64,000 nucleotides of DNA, from assembly GCF_001713455.1 (NCBI RefSeq), contig NZ_CP016464.1, positions 2,652,001 to 2,716,000 on the forward strand. Reading direction: 5' to 3'. The notes under the pieces are model-generated. The model did not search any database and had not been told where the DNA came from. It saw nothing but the letters and a program-made list of their open reading frames with translations. Positions 28,626 to 40,061 of this stretch are shown in pieces. The stretch comes from Bosea sp. RAC05 (GTDB taxonomy: Bacteria; Pseudomonadota; Alphaproteobacteria; Rhizobiales; Beijerinckiaceae). Every line of letters begins with the position of its first letter. Positions within the stretch are counted from its first letter, which is position 1. A program made the position numbers and the translations under genes.

Positions 28626-31139
28626 ATGACGTCGACCCAAAAGAGCCGGTCCATCAGAACGCGGCTCTCTCGATCAGTCGGACTTTCGGCCTTCATGTTG
28701 GCCGTAAGCGGTGGCGTGGTGTTCGCGCAGGCCGTGATTGTCCAGGGCAACAGGCGCGTGGATGCGGAGACGATCCGCTCTTACGCGGCAGGCCAGAGCG
28801 CGCCGCAGCAGATTCGCGAGAACCTGCTCGCCACGGGCCTCTTCACCAATGTCCAGGTCAGCCGCCGGGGCGCGCAGACGGTCATCTCCGTCCAGGAGAG
28901 CGACACGATCAACCGCGTCGCCTTCGAGGGCAACCGCCGCCTGAAGAGCGAAGTCCTGGTCCAGCAGGTCCAGTCGAAGGCCGGCGGGCCGATGAGCCAG
29001 CAGCTTATCGATGCCGACGTCGCCCGGCTCAAGGAAGTCTATCGCCGCGCCGGCTACGGCCTGTCCTCGGTCAGCGGCCGCATCGCCCCGCTGCCGAACG
29101 GCCGCTCGGACGTCGTCTTCACGATCAACGAGAGCGGCAAGACCGGCATCAAGTCGATCAACTTCGAAGGCAATCAGGTCTATTCCGATGGCCGCCTGCG
29201 CGGCCTGATGACCTCGACCGAATCGAACTTCCTCAGCTGGATCAAGACCTCCGACGTCTATGATCCCGACCGCATCAACTCGGACCTCGAGCTGGTCCGT
29301 CGCTTCTACCTGAAGAACGGCTATGCCGACTTCCAGATCCTGAACAGCGCCGCCCGCTTCGACGACGCGGCCGGCGGCTGGGTCATCGATGTCACGGTGG
29401 CGGAAGGTCCGCAGTACAAAGTCGGCAGCGTCTCGGTCAATTCCTCGGTGCGCGAGATCGATTCCACCACGCTCAACAACTATGTCGTGACCTCGGCGGG
29501 TGACACCTACAACGCCGAAGCCGTCGAGAAGACGCTCGTCAGCCTGACGACCGAGGTCTCGCGCCGCGGCTATCCCTTCGCCCAGGTCCGCCCGCGCGGT
29601 GACCGCGACGCCGCCGGTCGCCTGATCGGCATCACCTATGTCGTCGACGACGGCCCGCGGGTCTATGTCGAGCGCATCAATGTGCGTGGCAACACCCGCA
29701 CGCGCGATTATGTCGTCCGCCGCGAGCTCGATCTCGGCGAGGGCGATGCCTACAACAAGGTCATGGTCGATCGCGCCGAGCGTCGCCTGAACAATCTCGG
29801 CTTCTTCAACAAGGTTCGTATCACCAACGAGCCGGGCTCCGCGCCCGATCGCGTGGTCGTCAACATCGACGTCGAGGACAAGGCCACGGGCTCGTTCTCG
29901 ATCTCGGGCGGCTATTCGACCTCGGACGGCGTGATCGGCGAGGTCGCGCTGTCGGAGTCGAACTTCCTCGGCCGTGGCCAGTTCGTCCGCATCGCCGGCA
30001 CGCTCGGCCAGCGCACGCAGGGCGTCGACTTCTCCTTCACCGAGCCCTATTTCCTCGGTCGCCGCATCGCGGCGGGCTTCGACCTGTTCTCGAAGTTCAG
30101 CGACAACTACAACACCGGCCGCTTCGAGAGCCGCGTCACCGGCGGCACCGTCCGCATGACCTTCCCGATCACGGAAGAGTTCTCGATCACACCGCGCTAC
30201 TCGCTCTACACCACCGAGATCGAGATCCCGAACAACGCCGATCGGCCGTACAACGATTGTACGGTTCCGCTGACCGGCATCACCCCGGGCACCGCGGGCG
30301 CGCTCGCCGCCAGCACGGCGATCAACTGCCTGACCAACGGTGAGGCGACGATTGCGGTGAAGGAAGCCGCCGGCACGACGCTGACCTCGATGGTCGGCCT
30401 CGGCTTCAACTACAACTCGCTCGACAGCAACCAGAACCCGCGCAACGGCTTCATCGCCGAGATCAAGCCTGAGTTCGCGGGCGTCGGTGGCGACTCGAAG
30501 TTCCTGCGCGTGTCGGCCGATGCGCGCTACTACAAGGAAATCTTCGACGACGTCGTCGGCTTCGTCCGCGTCCAGGGTGGTCACGTCCAGGCGACGAGCG
30601 GCAATCTCCGCATGATCGACCACTACTTCCTCGGACCGACCCTGGTGCGTGGTTTCGCGCCCTCCGGCATCGGCCCGCGCGACGTGCTGAACGATCCGAC
30701 GGCCAACGCGCTCGGTGGCACCACGTATTTCGGTGGCACGGTCGAGGTGCAGTTCCCGATCTGGGGCCTGCCGCGTGATCTCGGCCTGCGCGGCGCGATC
30801 TTCGCGGATGCCGGTACGCTGTTCAACTATGACGGCGGCAAGTCGGTCGCGAGCGCCTGCCCGGCTGGCTCGACGGGTCGTCAGTTCAACGTCGTCACCA
30901 CCTCGGCCTTCCAGACCAACGTGGCCTGCGTGCGCGACAAGAACGTGCTGCGCTCCTCGGTCGGCGTCAGCCTGCTCTGGCAGTCGCCGCTCGGCCCGAT
31001 CCGGTTCGACTACGCCTATGCGCTGTCGAAGGATGACGGCCAGTTCGGCACGGCGATCATCAACGGCCAGGCCGTCACCGCCAAGTACGGCGGCGACCGC
31101 ACCCAGGCCTTCCGCTTCTCCGGCGGCACCCGCTTCTGA
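28626..31139 (+). CDS. bamA: Outer-membrane protein assembly factor BamA
   Basis: 837 residues. A signal peptide (about 1-36, ending VVFAQA) precedes five POTRA repeats (about 37-370), which include [17 protein letters not shown] and [20 protein letters not shown] 16-strand beta-barrel follows (about 400-837), ending in the outer-membrane signature with C-terminal phenylalanine (FRFSGGTRF). The barrel contains the conserved lid motif as LVRGF (VRGF). It inserts beta-barrel proteins into the outer membrane. It is followed directly by lpxD, with no skp/ompH gene between them. Confidence 0.96.
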   Translation: MTSTQKSRSIRTRLSRSVGLSAFMLAVSGGVVFAQAVIVQGNRRVDAETIRSYAAGQSAPQQIRENLLATGLFTNVQVSRRGAQTVISVQESDTINRVAFEGNRRLKSEVLVQQVQSKAGGPMSQQLIDADVARLKEVYRRAGYGLSSVSGRIAPLPNGRSDVVFTINESGKTGIKSINFEGNQVYSDGRLRGLMTSTESNFLSWIKTSDVYDPDRINSDLELVRRFYLKNGYADFQILNSAARFDDAAGGWVIDVTVAEGPQYKVGSVSVNSSVREIDSTTLNNYVVTSAGDTYNAEAVEKTLVSLTTEVSRRGYPFAQVRPRGDRDAAGRLIGITYVVDDGPRVYVERINVRGNTRTRDYVVRRELDLGEGDAYNKVMVDRAERRLNNLGFFNKVRITNEPGSAPDRVVVNIDVEDKATGSFSISGGYSTSDGVIGEVALSESNFLGRGQFVRIAGTLGQRTQGVDFSFTEPYFLGRRIAAGFDLFSKFSDNYNTGRFESRVTGGTVRMTFPITEEFSITPRYSLYTTEIEIPNNADRPYNDCTVPLTGITPGTAGALAASTAINCLTNGEATIAVKEAAGTTLTSMVGLGFNYNSLDSNQNPRNGFIAEIKPEFAGVGGDSKFLRVSADARYYKEIFDDVVGFVRVQGGHVQATSGNLRMIDHYFLGPTLVRGFAPSGIGPRDVLNDPTANALGGTTYFGGTVEVQFPIWGLPRDLGLRGAIFADAGTLFNYDGGKSVASACPAGSTGRQFNVVTTSAFQTNVACVRDKNVLRSSVGVSLLWQSPLGPIRFDYAYALSKDDGQFGTAIINGQAVTAKYGGDRTQAFRFSGGTRF

Positions 31140-31179
31140 CGCGGCGGGGCGCTCGCGCCCCGCTCCGGACACAGCCCTG

Positions 31180-32235
31180 ATGTCAGAACCCCATTTCTTT
31201 CCGGCTGCGACCTCGCTCGACTGCGGCGAGGTCGCCGTCATTTCGGGCGGCTCCTTGCCCGACGGCGTCGATCCGGCGCGGCGTTTCACCGGTGCGGCGG
31301 CGCTCGAGCAGGCCGGACCCGCCGACATTGCCTATATGGACAACCCGAAATACACCGAAGCGCTGGCGACGACCGCCGCCGGGCTGTGCCTGGTCTCGCC
31401 GCGCTTCGCCGAGCGCGTGCCGGCCGGGACCATCGCGCTGGTGACGCCGACGCCCTATCATGCGTTTGCCCGGATTCTGGCCCGCTTCTTTCCGGCTGCG
31501 CTGAAGCCGGGCACCGTTTTCGCCTCGCAGGGCGTCGCGCCCGGCGCCTTCGTGCATGCGACGGCGGTTCTCGAAGCTGGCGTGACCGTCGATCCGGGCG
31601 CCGTCATCGGTCCGGGTGCGGAGATCGGCTCCGGGACGGTCGTCGCCTCGCATGCCGTCATCGGCCCCCAGGTCCGCATCGGCCGCGACTGTGCGATCGG
31701 CGCGGGCTGCACCCTACAGGCCACACTGATCGGCAACCGCGTCATCATCCATCCCGGTGTCCGCATCGGGCAGGACGGGTTCGGCTTCGCGATGAGCCCG
31801 AGAGGGCACATGAAGGTGCCGCAGATCGGCCGCGTCATCATCCAGGACGATGTCGAGATCGGCGCCAACACCTGCATCGACCGCGGCGCCAGCCGCGACA
31901 CGGTGATCGGCGAGGGCACCAAGATCGATAACCTCGTTCAGATCGGCCACAACGTCGTCGTCGGCCGCCACTGTATCATCGTCTCGCAGGTCGGCATTGC
32001 CGGTTCGACCACGCTTGAGGATTTCGTCGTGCTCGGCGGCCAGGTTGGCCTCGCCGGCCATCTGACCGTCGGCATGGGTGCGCAGGTCGCGGCCCAGAGC
32101 GGTGTCGCGGGCGATGTCCCGCGCGGGGCGAAATACGGTGGTTCTCCGGCGCAGCCTGCGCTGAACTGGGCGCGCGAGAGCGCGATGCTGAAGTCGATGC
32201 TGGCCAAGCGCGGCAAGGGGCGGCCAGAAGGCTAG
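31180..32235 (+). CDS. lpxD: UDP-3-O-acylglucosamine N-acyltransferase
   Basis: 351 residues; adds the N-linked hydroxyacyl chain in lipid A synthesis. The N-terminal uridine-binding domain (about 1-100) precedes a left-handed beta-helix made of hexapeptide repeats (for example [20 protein letters not shown]). The catalytic histidine is in QIGHNVVVG (about 256). A C-terminal helix ([15 protein letters not shown]) closes the trimer and binds ACP. The ATG at 31180 gives MSEPHFFPA. It begins the lpxD-fabZ-lpxA-lpxI-lpxB run. Confidence 0.95.
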   Translation: MSEPHFFPAATSLDCGEVAVISGGSLPDGVDPARRFTGAAALEQAGPADIAYMDNPKYTEALATTAAGLCLVSPRFAERVPAGTIALVTPTPYHAFARILARFFPAALKPGTVFASQGVAPGAFVHATAVLEAGVTVDPGAVIGPGAEIGSGTVVASHAVIGPQVRIGRDCAIGAGCTLQATLIGNRVIIHPGVRIGQDGFGFAMSPRGHMKVPQIGRVIIQDDVEIGANTCIDRGASRDTVIGEGTKIDNLVQIGHNVVVGRHCIIVSQVGIAGSTTLEDFVVLGGQVGLAGHLTVGMGAQVAAQSGVAGDVPRGAKYGGSPAQPALNWARESAMLKSMLAKRGKGRPEG

Positions 32236-32367
32236 CCACCCGCCGGCGCACCGACTGTCGCGGGGGCGTGCCTCCCGACGAGACCCGCCAGGTGTTGGCC
32301 TCCCGGCTTCCGGCGGCTAGAAGCAATCGATGAAGCGGCGGGACGCCCGCGCGGGAGAGACGAGACG

Positions 32368-32826
32368 ATGACCGAGGCGACGACGACGCTGGGTGTGGCC
32401 GACATCCAGAAGATCATGGCCTGCATTCCCCACCGCTACCCCTTTCTGCTGGTCGACCGCGTCGTCGAGATCAACGGCGACGAATCGGGCGTCGGCATCA
32501 AGAACGTCACGATCAACGAGCCGCAGTTCACCGGCCATTTCCCCGACAGGCCGGTGTTCCCCGGCGTGCTGATGATCGAGGCCATGGCGCAGACGGCGGG
32601 TGTCCTCGTCGTCAATGCCCGCGGCAGCGACGATACGGCCGTCCGCAGCGTGCTCTTCACGACGATCGACAAGGCGAAGTTCCGCAAGCCCGTCGGCCCA
32701 GGCGACACGCTGCGCTTCCACCTCACCAAGATCGCCCGCAAGCGCAACATCTACTTCTACAGGGGCGAGGCGCGCGTCGACGGCGTGCTCGTCGCCGAGG
32801 CCGATCTCTCCGCGATGGTCGTCTGA
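32368..32826 (+). CDS. fabZ: 3-hydroxyacyl-ACP dehydratase FabZ
   Basis: 152 residues of hot-dog fold. The active-site histidine is in FTGHFPDRPVFPGVLMIEAM (about 52-71) and the catalytic glutamate is in the same segment (MIEAMAQ). HRYPFLLVDRVVEI is near the start. It dehydrates hydroxyacyl-ACP in fatty-acid elongation and so competes with LpxA for hydroxymyristoyl-ACP, which fits its place inside the lpx cluster. The ATG at 32368 is 132 bases after lpxD. Confidence 0.96.
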   Translation: MTEATTTLGVADIQKIMACIPHRYPFLLVDRVVEINGDESGVGIKNVTINEPQFTGHFPDRPVFPGVLMIEAMAQTAGVLVVNARGSDDTAVRSVLFTTIDKAKFRKPVGPGDTLRFHLTKIARKRNIYFYRGEARVDGVLVAEADLSAMVV

Positions 32827-32877
32827 TCCGATGACATCCGCCAAGAACAGGACGGCGCCCGCCGCGAGGATCCGGTC

Positions 32878-33687
32878 ATGAACGCGAAGATCCACCCCAT
32901 GTCGGTCGTCGACCCGGCCGCCCGCCTGGGCGCGGGCGTCACCATCGGCCCCTTCTGCAGCGTCGGTCCCGATGTCGTGCTCGATGAGGGCGTCGAGCTC
33001 GTCAGCCACGTCGCCGTCGCCGGCCGCACCACCATCGGCGCCCGCACCAGGATCTATCCCTTCGCCTCGATCGGTCACCCGCCGCAGGACGTGAAGTACA
33101 AGGGCGAGCCCTCGACGCTGACCATCGGCGTCGATTGCCTGATCCGCGAAGGCGTCACGATGAACCCCGGCACCGAGGGGGGCGGGATGAAGACGACGGT
33201 CGGTGACCGCTGCTTCTTCCTCGCGAACTCCCATGTCGCCCATGACACCTCGATCGGTGACAACGTTATCTTCTCCAACAATGTGATGTGTGCCGGCCAT
33301 GTGAAGGTCGGCAATTTCGTCATCGTCGGTGGCGGCACCGGGCTGCACCAGTTCATCCGTGTTGGTGACCATGCCTTCATCGGCGGCGGCGCAGGCGTGA
33401 TGCATGACGTGATTCCCTTCGGCATGGTGCGCGACAACCCGGCCCATCTCGCCGGTCTCAACCTCGTGGGCCTTCGGCGGCGCGGTTTCACGCGCGAGCA
33501 GATCCACGAGTTGCGCCGTGCCTACCGGCTGCTCTTCGCCGATGAGGGCACGTTGTCGGAGCGCGTCGAGGACGTCGCCAGCGAGTTTGCGGCCCATCCG
33601 CTCATCCACGAGATCCTGGATTTCATCCGGGTCGGCGGCGAGCGCGCCATCTGCGTCCCGCACGACGTCAACGCGCCCGATCGGTGA
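32878..33687 (+). CDS. lpxA: UDP-N-acetylglucosamine acyltransferase
   Basis: 269 residues; first step of lipid A synthesis. The N-terminal two-thirds is a hexapeptide left-handed beta-helix (IHPMSVVDPAARLGAGVTIG). The catalytic histidine lies in the segment NSHVAHDTSIGDNVIFSNNV (His about 124). The C-terminal helical domain starts near NLVGLRRRGFTREQIHELRR. The length is normal. Its stop overlaps the GTG of lpxI, so translation is coupled. Confidence 0.96.
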   Translation: MNAKIHPMSVVDPAARLGAGVTIGPFCSVGPDVVLDEGVELVSHVAVAGRTTIGARTRIYPFASIGHPPQDVKYKGEPSTLTIGVDCLIREGVTMNPGTEGGGMKTTVGDRCFFLANSHVAHDTSIGDNVIFSNNVMCAGHVKVGNFVIVGGGTGLHQFIRVGDHAFIGGGAGVMHDVIPFGMVRDNPAHLAGLNLVGLRRRGFTREQIHELRRAYRLLFADEGTLSERVEDVASEFAAHPLIHEILDFIRVGGERAICVPHDVNAPDR

Positions 33688-34559
33688 GCGCTGATCCGGC
33701 AATCACGTCCGCGACGCGCAGTCCCCTCGCCATCATCGCCGGAGGGGGGGATTTCCCGCCGCGGCTGGCCGAGATCGTCACAGGCAGCGGGCGGCCTCTC
33801 TTCGTGGCGGCGCTCGAGGGCGCGGCGGATCCGGCGGGCTTCGGCGCCGCCGATCTGCAGAGCTACCGCCTCGGCCAACTCGGCCGCCTCCTCGACGAGC
33901 TGCGGCGGCGGTCCATCACCGAGCTGGTGCTGATCGGCAGCCTGCCGCGCCCGAGCTTCGCGGCCCTGCGCCCCGAGGCCTCGACGCTGAAATACCTGCC
34001 GCATTTCGCCCGCGCCTTCCGCGGCGGCGACGATCATCTCCTGCGCGGCGTCGTCAGCTTCTTCGAGGGGCAGGGCTTCGCGGTGCATGGCCCGGCCGAC
34101 ATCGCCCCCGACATGACCGCACCGATCGGCGCGCTCGGCCGCAGGGTGGCCTCGCCGGAGCAGAAGGCGCTGATCGCGCGCGGCTTCGAGCTGCTGGCGG
34201 CGCTCTCGCCCTTCGACGTCGGGCAGGCCGCGATCCTGGCCGACCATCGCGTTATCGCGATCGAGGCGGCCGAGGGCACCGACGCCATGATCCGCCGCGT
34301 CGCCGACATGGTCGCGTCCGGGCGTCTGCGGATCGCCAAGGGCGACGGCGTCCTGGTCAAGGCTCCCAAGGACGGGCAGGACCTGCGCGTCGACATGCCG
34401 GCCATCGGCCCGCAGACGCTGCGCAACGTGGTGGCTGCGGGCCTGGCGGGAATTGGGCTTCGCGCGGGCCGCGTCTTGGTCGGCGATGCGGCGGGGCTGG
34501 GCCGGCTCGCCGACCAGTCCGGCCTCTTCGTCGAGGGCGTCGCCAGGGACGGGGCATGA
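33684..34559 (+). CDS. lpxI: UDP-2,3-diacylglucosamine diphosphatase LpxI
   Basis: 291 residues of the LpxI (DUF1009) family, which replaces LpxH in alphaproteobacteria and cuts UDP-diacylglucosamine to lipid X. The start LAIIAGGGDFPPRLAEI is characteristic. The C-terminal domain holds the catalytic acidic residues in VIAIEAAEGTDAMIRRVADM and KAPKDGQDLRVDMPAIGPQT. It begins with GTG overlapping lpxA and ends with ATGA overlapping lpxB, so the three genes form one coupled unit. Confidence 0.93.
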   Translation: MSADPAITSATRSPLAIIAGGGDFPPRLAEIVTGSGRPLFVAALEGAADPAGFGAADLQSYRLGQLGRLLDELRRRSITELVLIGSLPRPSFAALRPEASTLKYLPHFARAFRGGDDHLLRGVVSFFEGQGFAVHGPADIAPDMTAPIGALGRRVASPEQKALIARGFELLAALSPFDVGQAAILADHRVIAIEAAEGTDAMIRRVADMVASGRLRIAKGDGVLVKAPKDGQDLRVDMPAIGPQTLRNVVAAGLAGIGLRAGRVLVGDAAGLGRLADQSGLFVEGVARDGA

Positions 34560-35752
34560 GCGAGCCCTTCCGTCTCGCGATCGTGGCCGGCGAGGCCTCC
34601 GGCGACGCGCTTGCGCTGCGTTTCCTCGAGAGCCTGCGCCAACGCCTTGGCGATCGGCCCCTGCTGATCACGGGCGTCGGCGGCGAGGCGCTGATGGCGG
34701 CGGGGCTGGTGCCGCTGTTTCCGCAGGCCGACATCGCCGTCATGGGATTCGCACCCGTCGTCGCGCGTCTGCCGTTGCTACTGCGCCGGATGGAGGACGC
34801 CGCGCGCGGCATCGCGACCTTCGCGCCCGATCTCCTGCTGACGATCGACGCGCCCGATTTCAACCTGCGTGTGGCCAGGAAGGTCCGGGCGCGGACGCCC
34901 GACATCCCGATCGTCCATTGGGTCTGCCCCAGTGTCTGGGCCTGGCGCTCGGGGCGCGCCCGGCGGATGACCCCGCATGTCGACCGGATCCTGGCCTTGT
35001 TGCCCTTCGAGCCGGCGGCGCTGGAGCGGCTGCAGGGGCCGCCGACGGTGTATGTCGGCCACCCGCTGATCGAGCGGCTGGCCGAGCTTCGGCCCGGCCC
35101 CGCCGAGGTCGCGATGCGGGCGGACGCCGCGGCTCCTCTGGTCCTCGTGCTGCCCGGCAGCCGCCGTTCGGAGATCCGCCACCTGATGCCGGTTTTCGGC
35201 GAGGCGGTCGCCCGCGTGGCTGCGGGCCGGCCGGAGGCGCGCTTCGTCCTGCCGGCTGTCCCGCATCTGAAGGACGAGATCGCGCAGGCGGTCGCCGGAT
35301 GGGTTCAACAGCCCGAGATCGTGCTGGGAGAGGCGGAGAAGCTCGCGGCCTTCCGGGGCGCGCGGGCGGCGCTGGCGGCGTCGGGCACCGTCACGCTCGA
35401 ACTCGCCCTGGCGCAGGTGCCGACCGTCGCGGCCTATCGCGGCGCCGGCTGGGAGGCCGCGATCGCGCGGCGCCTGATCAAGCTGTCCAGCGTGATTCTT
35501 CCCAATCTCATCCTCGGCCGCAACGTCGTGCCGGAATTCCTCCAGGCCGACGCAACGGCGCCGGCCCTGGCCGACCAGCTCATAGGCCTCCTCGCCGAAG
35601 GGCCTCGCCGGGACCTGCAGCTTGCGGGCTTCGCCGAGGTCGAGACGATCATGCGCTCGGCCGGCGAAAGCCCGGCCGCCAACGCGGTCGAGGCCGCGCT
35701 GGCGCTGGTCGCGATCCGGCCGGACGAGCCGTCCGGATCGCGGAGCGGCTAG
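34556..35752 (+). CDS. lpxB: Lipid A disaccharide synthase
   Basis: 398 residues, GT19 family glycosyltransferase joining lipid X and UDP-diacylglucosamine. It starts with IVAGEASGDALALRFLES; VHWVCPSVWAWRSGRARRM in the middle and LVLPGSRRSEIRHLMPVF at the start of the C-terminal Rossmann domain are family hallmarks. ASGTVTLELALAQVPTVAAY is the UDP-binding region. It ends the lipid A cluster, four bases from the convergent Bug-family gene. Confidence 0.95.
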   Translation: MSEPFRLAIVAGEASGDALALRFLESLRQRLGDRPLLITGVGGEALMAAGLVPLFPQADIAVMGFAPVVARLPLLLRRMEDAARGIATFAPDLLLTIDAPDFNLRVARKVRARTPDIPIVHWVCPSVWAWRSGRARRMTPHVDRILALLPFEPAALERLQGPPTVYVGHPLIERLAELRPGPAEVAMRADAAAPLVLVLPGSRRSEIRHLMPVFGEAVARVAAGRPEARFVLPAVPHLKDEIAQAVAGWVQQPEIVLGEAEKLAAFRGARAALAASGTVTLELALAQVPTVAAYRGAGWEAAIARRLIKLSSVILPNLILGRNVVPEFLQADATAPALADQLIGLLAEGPRRDLQLAGFAEVETIMRSAGESPAANAVEAALALVAIRPDEPSGSRSG

Positions 35753-35756
35753 AGCC

Positions 35757-36746
35757 TCACTCGAGCGCGGCGCCCGAGGCCTTGGCGATCGGGAACCACT
35801 TGGCGACCTCGACCTTGACGTGCTCGCCCAGCGCCTCGGGCGTCGATCCGACGATCTCCGCGCTGACGTCCTCGAGGCGCTTCTTGACGTTGGCGTCCTT
35901 GAGCGCGTCGTTGGCCGCCTTGTTGAGCTTCGCGACGATGTCGGCGGGCAGCTTCGCCGGTCCAAACAGCGCATTCCAGGTGTAGGTCTCGTAGCCGGCC
36001 AGCCCGCCTTCGGCGATCGTCGGCAGGTCGGGGAAGGACGAGACCCGCTCCTTGGTGGTCACGCCGATGGCGCGCAGCTGGCCGCTGCGGATGAACTGGG
36101 CCGACGAGGGCAGGTTGTCGAACATGATCGGGACCGCGCCGGCGACGACGTCGTTCAGGGCAGGGCCCGCGCCGCGATAGGGCACATGGTTCATCTGCAC
36201 GCCACCGAGCGACTTGAACAGCTCGCCCGAGAGATGCAGCGGCGTGCCGACGCCGGAGGAGGCATAGGAGTACTTGCCGGGATCGGCCTTGAGCACCGCG
36301 ATGACCTCCTGGACCGTCTTGGCCGGGAAGCTCGGATGCACGACCATGACGTTGGGCACCACCGCCAGCAGCGAGATCGGCGTGAAGTCCTTCACCGGGT
36401 CGAAGGTCACCGTCTTCAGGATCGCCGGGTTGAGCGCATGGGTCGAGATCGTGCCCATCAGGATGGTGTAGCCGTCCGGCGTCGCGCGAGCGACCGCGGT
36501 GGAGCCGACATTGCCGCCGGCGCCGGCGCGGTTCTCGATCACGACCGACTGGCCGAGCAGCTCGCCCATCTTCTGGCCGACGAGGCGCGCGACGATGTCG
36601 GTCGAGCCACCGGCGGCGAAGGGCACGATCAGGTTGACCGGGCGGACGGGAAAGGCGGCCTGGGCCTGGGCCTGCCCGCCGGCCAGGGTGAGGGCGGAAG
36701 CGCCGGCCAGGAAGCCGCGCCGGGACAGATCATGCGTGTGGGACAA
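35757..36746 (-). CDS. Bug/TctC-family periplasmic solute-binding protein with Tat signal
   Basis: 329 residues of the tripartite tricarboxylate-type receptor family (VNLIVPFAAGGSTDIVARL, then VVIENRAGAGGNVGSTAVA). These proteins capture carboxylates or related small molecules in the periplasm. The TTG at 36746 has GGAGG eight bases ahead and puts a twin-arginine motif SRRGFL at residues 8-13, followed by a hydrophobic stretch ending AQAQA. Export of a folded protein by Tat is therefore predicted. The longer ATG start at 36851 has no such support. No TctA/TctB permease genes are adjacent, which is common for the Bug group. Confidence 0.88.
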   Translation of the reverse strand: MSHTHDLSRRGFLAGASALTLAGGQAQAQAAFPVRPVNLIVPFAAGGSTDIVARLVGQKMGELLGQSVVIENRAGAGGNVGSTAVARATPDGYTILMGTISTHALNPAILKTVTFDPVKDFTPISLLAVVPNVMVVHPSFPAKTVQEVIAVLKADPGKYSYASSGVGTPLHLSGELFKSLGGVQMNHVPYRGAGPALNDVVAGAVPIMFDNLPSSAQFIRSGQLRAIGVTTKERVSSFPDLPTIAEGGLAGYETYTWNALFGPAKLPADIVAKLNKAANDALKDANVKKRLEDVSAEIVGSTPEALGEHVKVEVAKWFPIAKASGAALE

Positions 36747-36836
36747 TGCTGGTTCCTCCGGGATGTTGCGGTCGAGTGTAGCGCGACGGCGAAGTCCGTC
36801 ATCGCCGGGAGCGGCATCAATCATCGGAAACAATGA

Positions 36837-36864
36837 GGGGCACGACGGCAAACCGTCGTGCCCC
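36837..36864 (-). terminator. Strong hairpin terminator after gltA
   Basis: Perfect 12-base-pair stem (GGGGCACGACGG with its complement) and a four-base loop, 30 bases beyond the gltA stop and upstream of the Bug gene, both on the minus strand. On that strand it is followed by TCATTGTTTCC, a weak T-rich tail. It most likely ends the gltA message. Confidence 0.75.
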
Positions 36865-36893
36865 TGTTTGTAGGCCGGCCGGGTGGCTGCGCC

Positions 36894-38183
<1,290 letters not shown>

Positions 38184-38276
38184 CGATACCGGTCCTTTCA
38201 GGCTCGCTGCTGGTCAGTCGTGGTTGCGCTCGGTCTTTTCACGGTTGTCCATGAGACCTTTCCGTCGTCAGAGCGA

Positions 38277-38301
38277 ACCGACATGACGGGGTCGTGTCGG
38301 T
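38277..38301 (-). other. Hairpin in the gltX-gltA gap
   Basis: An 11-base-pair stem with one G-T wobble and a three-base GGG loop, 94 bases upstream of the gltA start. No T tract follows on the minus strand. It could be the 3' end structure of gltX or part of the gltA leader. Regulatory meaning is unproved. Confidence 0.4.
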
Positions 38302-38460
38302 GCAGGGGCGGCCGAGGGTCGAAGAGCGGTTCATCCGACTGATTTTCAAGCAATATTCGTGCCCGCCCCGGCAGGCGCCGACGTGGCCACATCAGGCGTC
38401 ACTAGACCATTTGCAGACCCGGTTCAACCGAGCCGAAAGACGGTCGGGACAGCGTTTTGC

Positions 38461-39879
38461 TCAGCTCTGGTCAGCGAGCCGAGCAAGCGTTTCCTCGCGG
38501 CCGAGAACCGCCATCACGTCGAACAGGCCCGGCGACATCGCGCGCCCCGTCAGCGCGGCCCGCAGCGGCTGCGCGGCCTGCCCCAGTTTCAGCCCATGCG
38601 TCTCCGCAAAGCCGCGCACGGCAGCCTCGAGAGCCTCGACGGACCAGTCGTTCACCGCGGCGAGCGTCTGCGCCAGCCCGGGCAGGCGCTGCCGCCCGGC
38701 GTCGTCCAGCAGCGCCGCCGCCTTGGCGTCGAGCTGCAGCGGGCGCGCGGCATAGAGATAGTAGGCGCTGTCGAGTAGCTCGATGAGCGTCTTGGCGCGC
38801 TCCTTCAGCCCCGGCATCGCCGCCAGGAAACGCGTTTCCAGCTCGGGCGACAGCGTCGGGCCCAGCCCGCGCGGCGGCCCGATCTCCGGCAGGATCACCT
38901 TCAGCGCCGCGATCAGGTCGCTGTCGGTGGACTGGCGCATGTAGAGCCCGTTCAGGCTCTCGAGCTTGGCGAAATCGAAGCGCGCGGCCGAGCGGCCGAT
39001 CGAGCCGAGATCGAACAGATCGATCATTTCCTGCGTCGAGAAGATCTCCTGGTCGCCATGGCTCCAGCCGAGGCGCAGGAGATAGTTGCGCAGCGCCACC
39101 GGCAGATAGCCCATCGCCCGGTAGGCATCGACGCCGAGCGCGCCATGGCGCTTGGAGAGCTTGGCGCCGTCGGGCCCGTGGATCAGCGGGATGTGCGACA
39201 TGCTGGGGACCGTCCAGCCCATCGCCTGGTAGATCTGCGTCTGGCGCGCCGCGTTGGTCAGGTGGTCGTCGCCGCGGATGACATGGGTCACGCCCATGTC
39301 ATGGTCGTCGACCACCACCGCGAGCATGTAGGTCGGGTTGCCGTCGGAGCGCAGCAGCACGAGATCGTCGAGATTCTCGTTCTGCCAGACGACACGGCCC
39401 TGGACCTCGTCCTCGACCACTGTCTCTCCGGTCTGCGGCGCGCGCAGGCGGATCACCGGCTTGACGCCCTCGGGCGCGGTGGCGGGGTCGCGGTCGCGCC
39501 AGCGCCCGTCATAGCGCATCGGCTTGCCGGCGGCCTTGGCCTGCTCGCGCATCTCGTCCAGCTCGGCGGGCGTCGCATAGCAGCGATAGGCGTTGCCGCT
39601 GGCGAGCATCTGATGGGCCACCTCACGGTGCCGCTCGGCCCGCGAGAACTGGTAGACCGTCTCGCCGTCCCAATCGAGACCGAGCCATTTCAGCCCGTCG
39701 AGGATCGCCGCGATCGCCGGCTCGGTCGAGCGTTCGCGGTCCGTGTCCTCGATGCGCAGCAGCATCTTGCCGCCGTGCCGCCGCGCATAGAGCCAGTTGA
39801 ACAACGCGGTCCGCGCCCCGCCGATGTGCAGGAAGCCCGTGGGCGAGGGCGCAAAACGTGTGACGACGGCATCGCTCAT
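38461..39879 (-). CDS. gltX: Glutamyl-tRNA synthetase
   Basis: 472 residues of class I. The HIGH-type motif is in [20 protein letters not shown] (about 7-26) and the KMSKS-type motif is KLSKRHG (about 238-244). The C-terminal anticodon-binding part is helical. It charges tRNA-Glu, and in bacteria without GlnRS also tRNA-Gln. The start MSDAVVTRF at 39879 is chosen; an ATG further upstream (40029) adds a basic low-complexity tail. It is divergent from comEC. Confidence 0.96.
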   Translation of the reverse strand: MSDAVVTRFAPSPTGFLHIGGARTALFNWLYARRHGGKMLLRIEDTDRERSTEPAIAAILDGLKWLGLDWDGETVYQFSRAERHREVAHQMLASGNAYRCYATPAELDEMREQAKAAGKPMRYDGRWRDRDPATAPEGVKPVIRLRAPQTGETVVEDEVQGRVVWQNENLDDLVLLRSDGNPTYMLAVVVDDHDMGVTHVIRGDDHLTNAARQTQIYQAMGWTVPSMSHIPLIHGPDGAKLSKRHGALGVDAYRAMGYLPVALRNYLLRLGWSHGDQEIFSTQEMIDLFDLGSIGRSAARFDFAKLESLNGLYMRQSTDSDLIAALKVILPEIGPPRGLGPTLSPELETRFLAAMPGLKERAKTLIELLDSAYYLYAARPLQLDAKAAALLDDAGRQRLPGLAQTLAAVNDWSVEALEAAVRGFAETHGLKLGQAAQPLRAALTGRAMSPGLFDVMAVLGREETLARLADQS

Positions 39880-40061
39880 GAAAGCTTGGCTCCGGCTGGC
39901 TGTCGAAAGGGGCCGAGGGGGAAGAGGCGAATCGGCACGCCGCGGGACGGCGCGCGCCGAAGCGGGGCATGACATCCGGCGCGGCCCCTGTAACATGCCC
40001 TGGCGGCCGGCGTTAAGCGCAAGATGCACGCGCCGCCGATGCGGTCAGGGATGGGGAGCCG

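Noticed and set aside
28539..28626. Longer start for BamA at 28539
   Set aside because: It would add 29 residues before a normal signal peptide; the ATG at 28626 fits the family better.
28674..31328. 884-residue open frame on the minus strand across bamA
   Set aside because: Shadow of bamA caused by biased third positions; composition is Asp/Ala/Arg-rich without domains, and the plus strand has a complete BamA.
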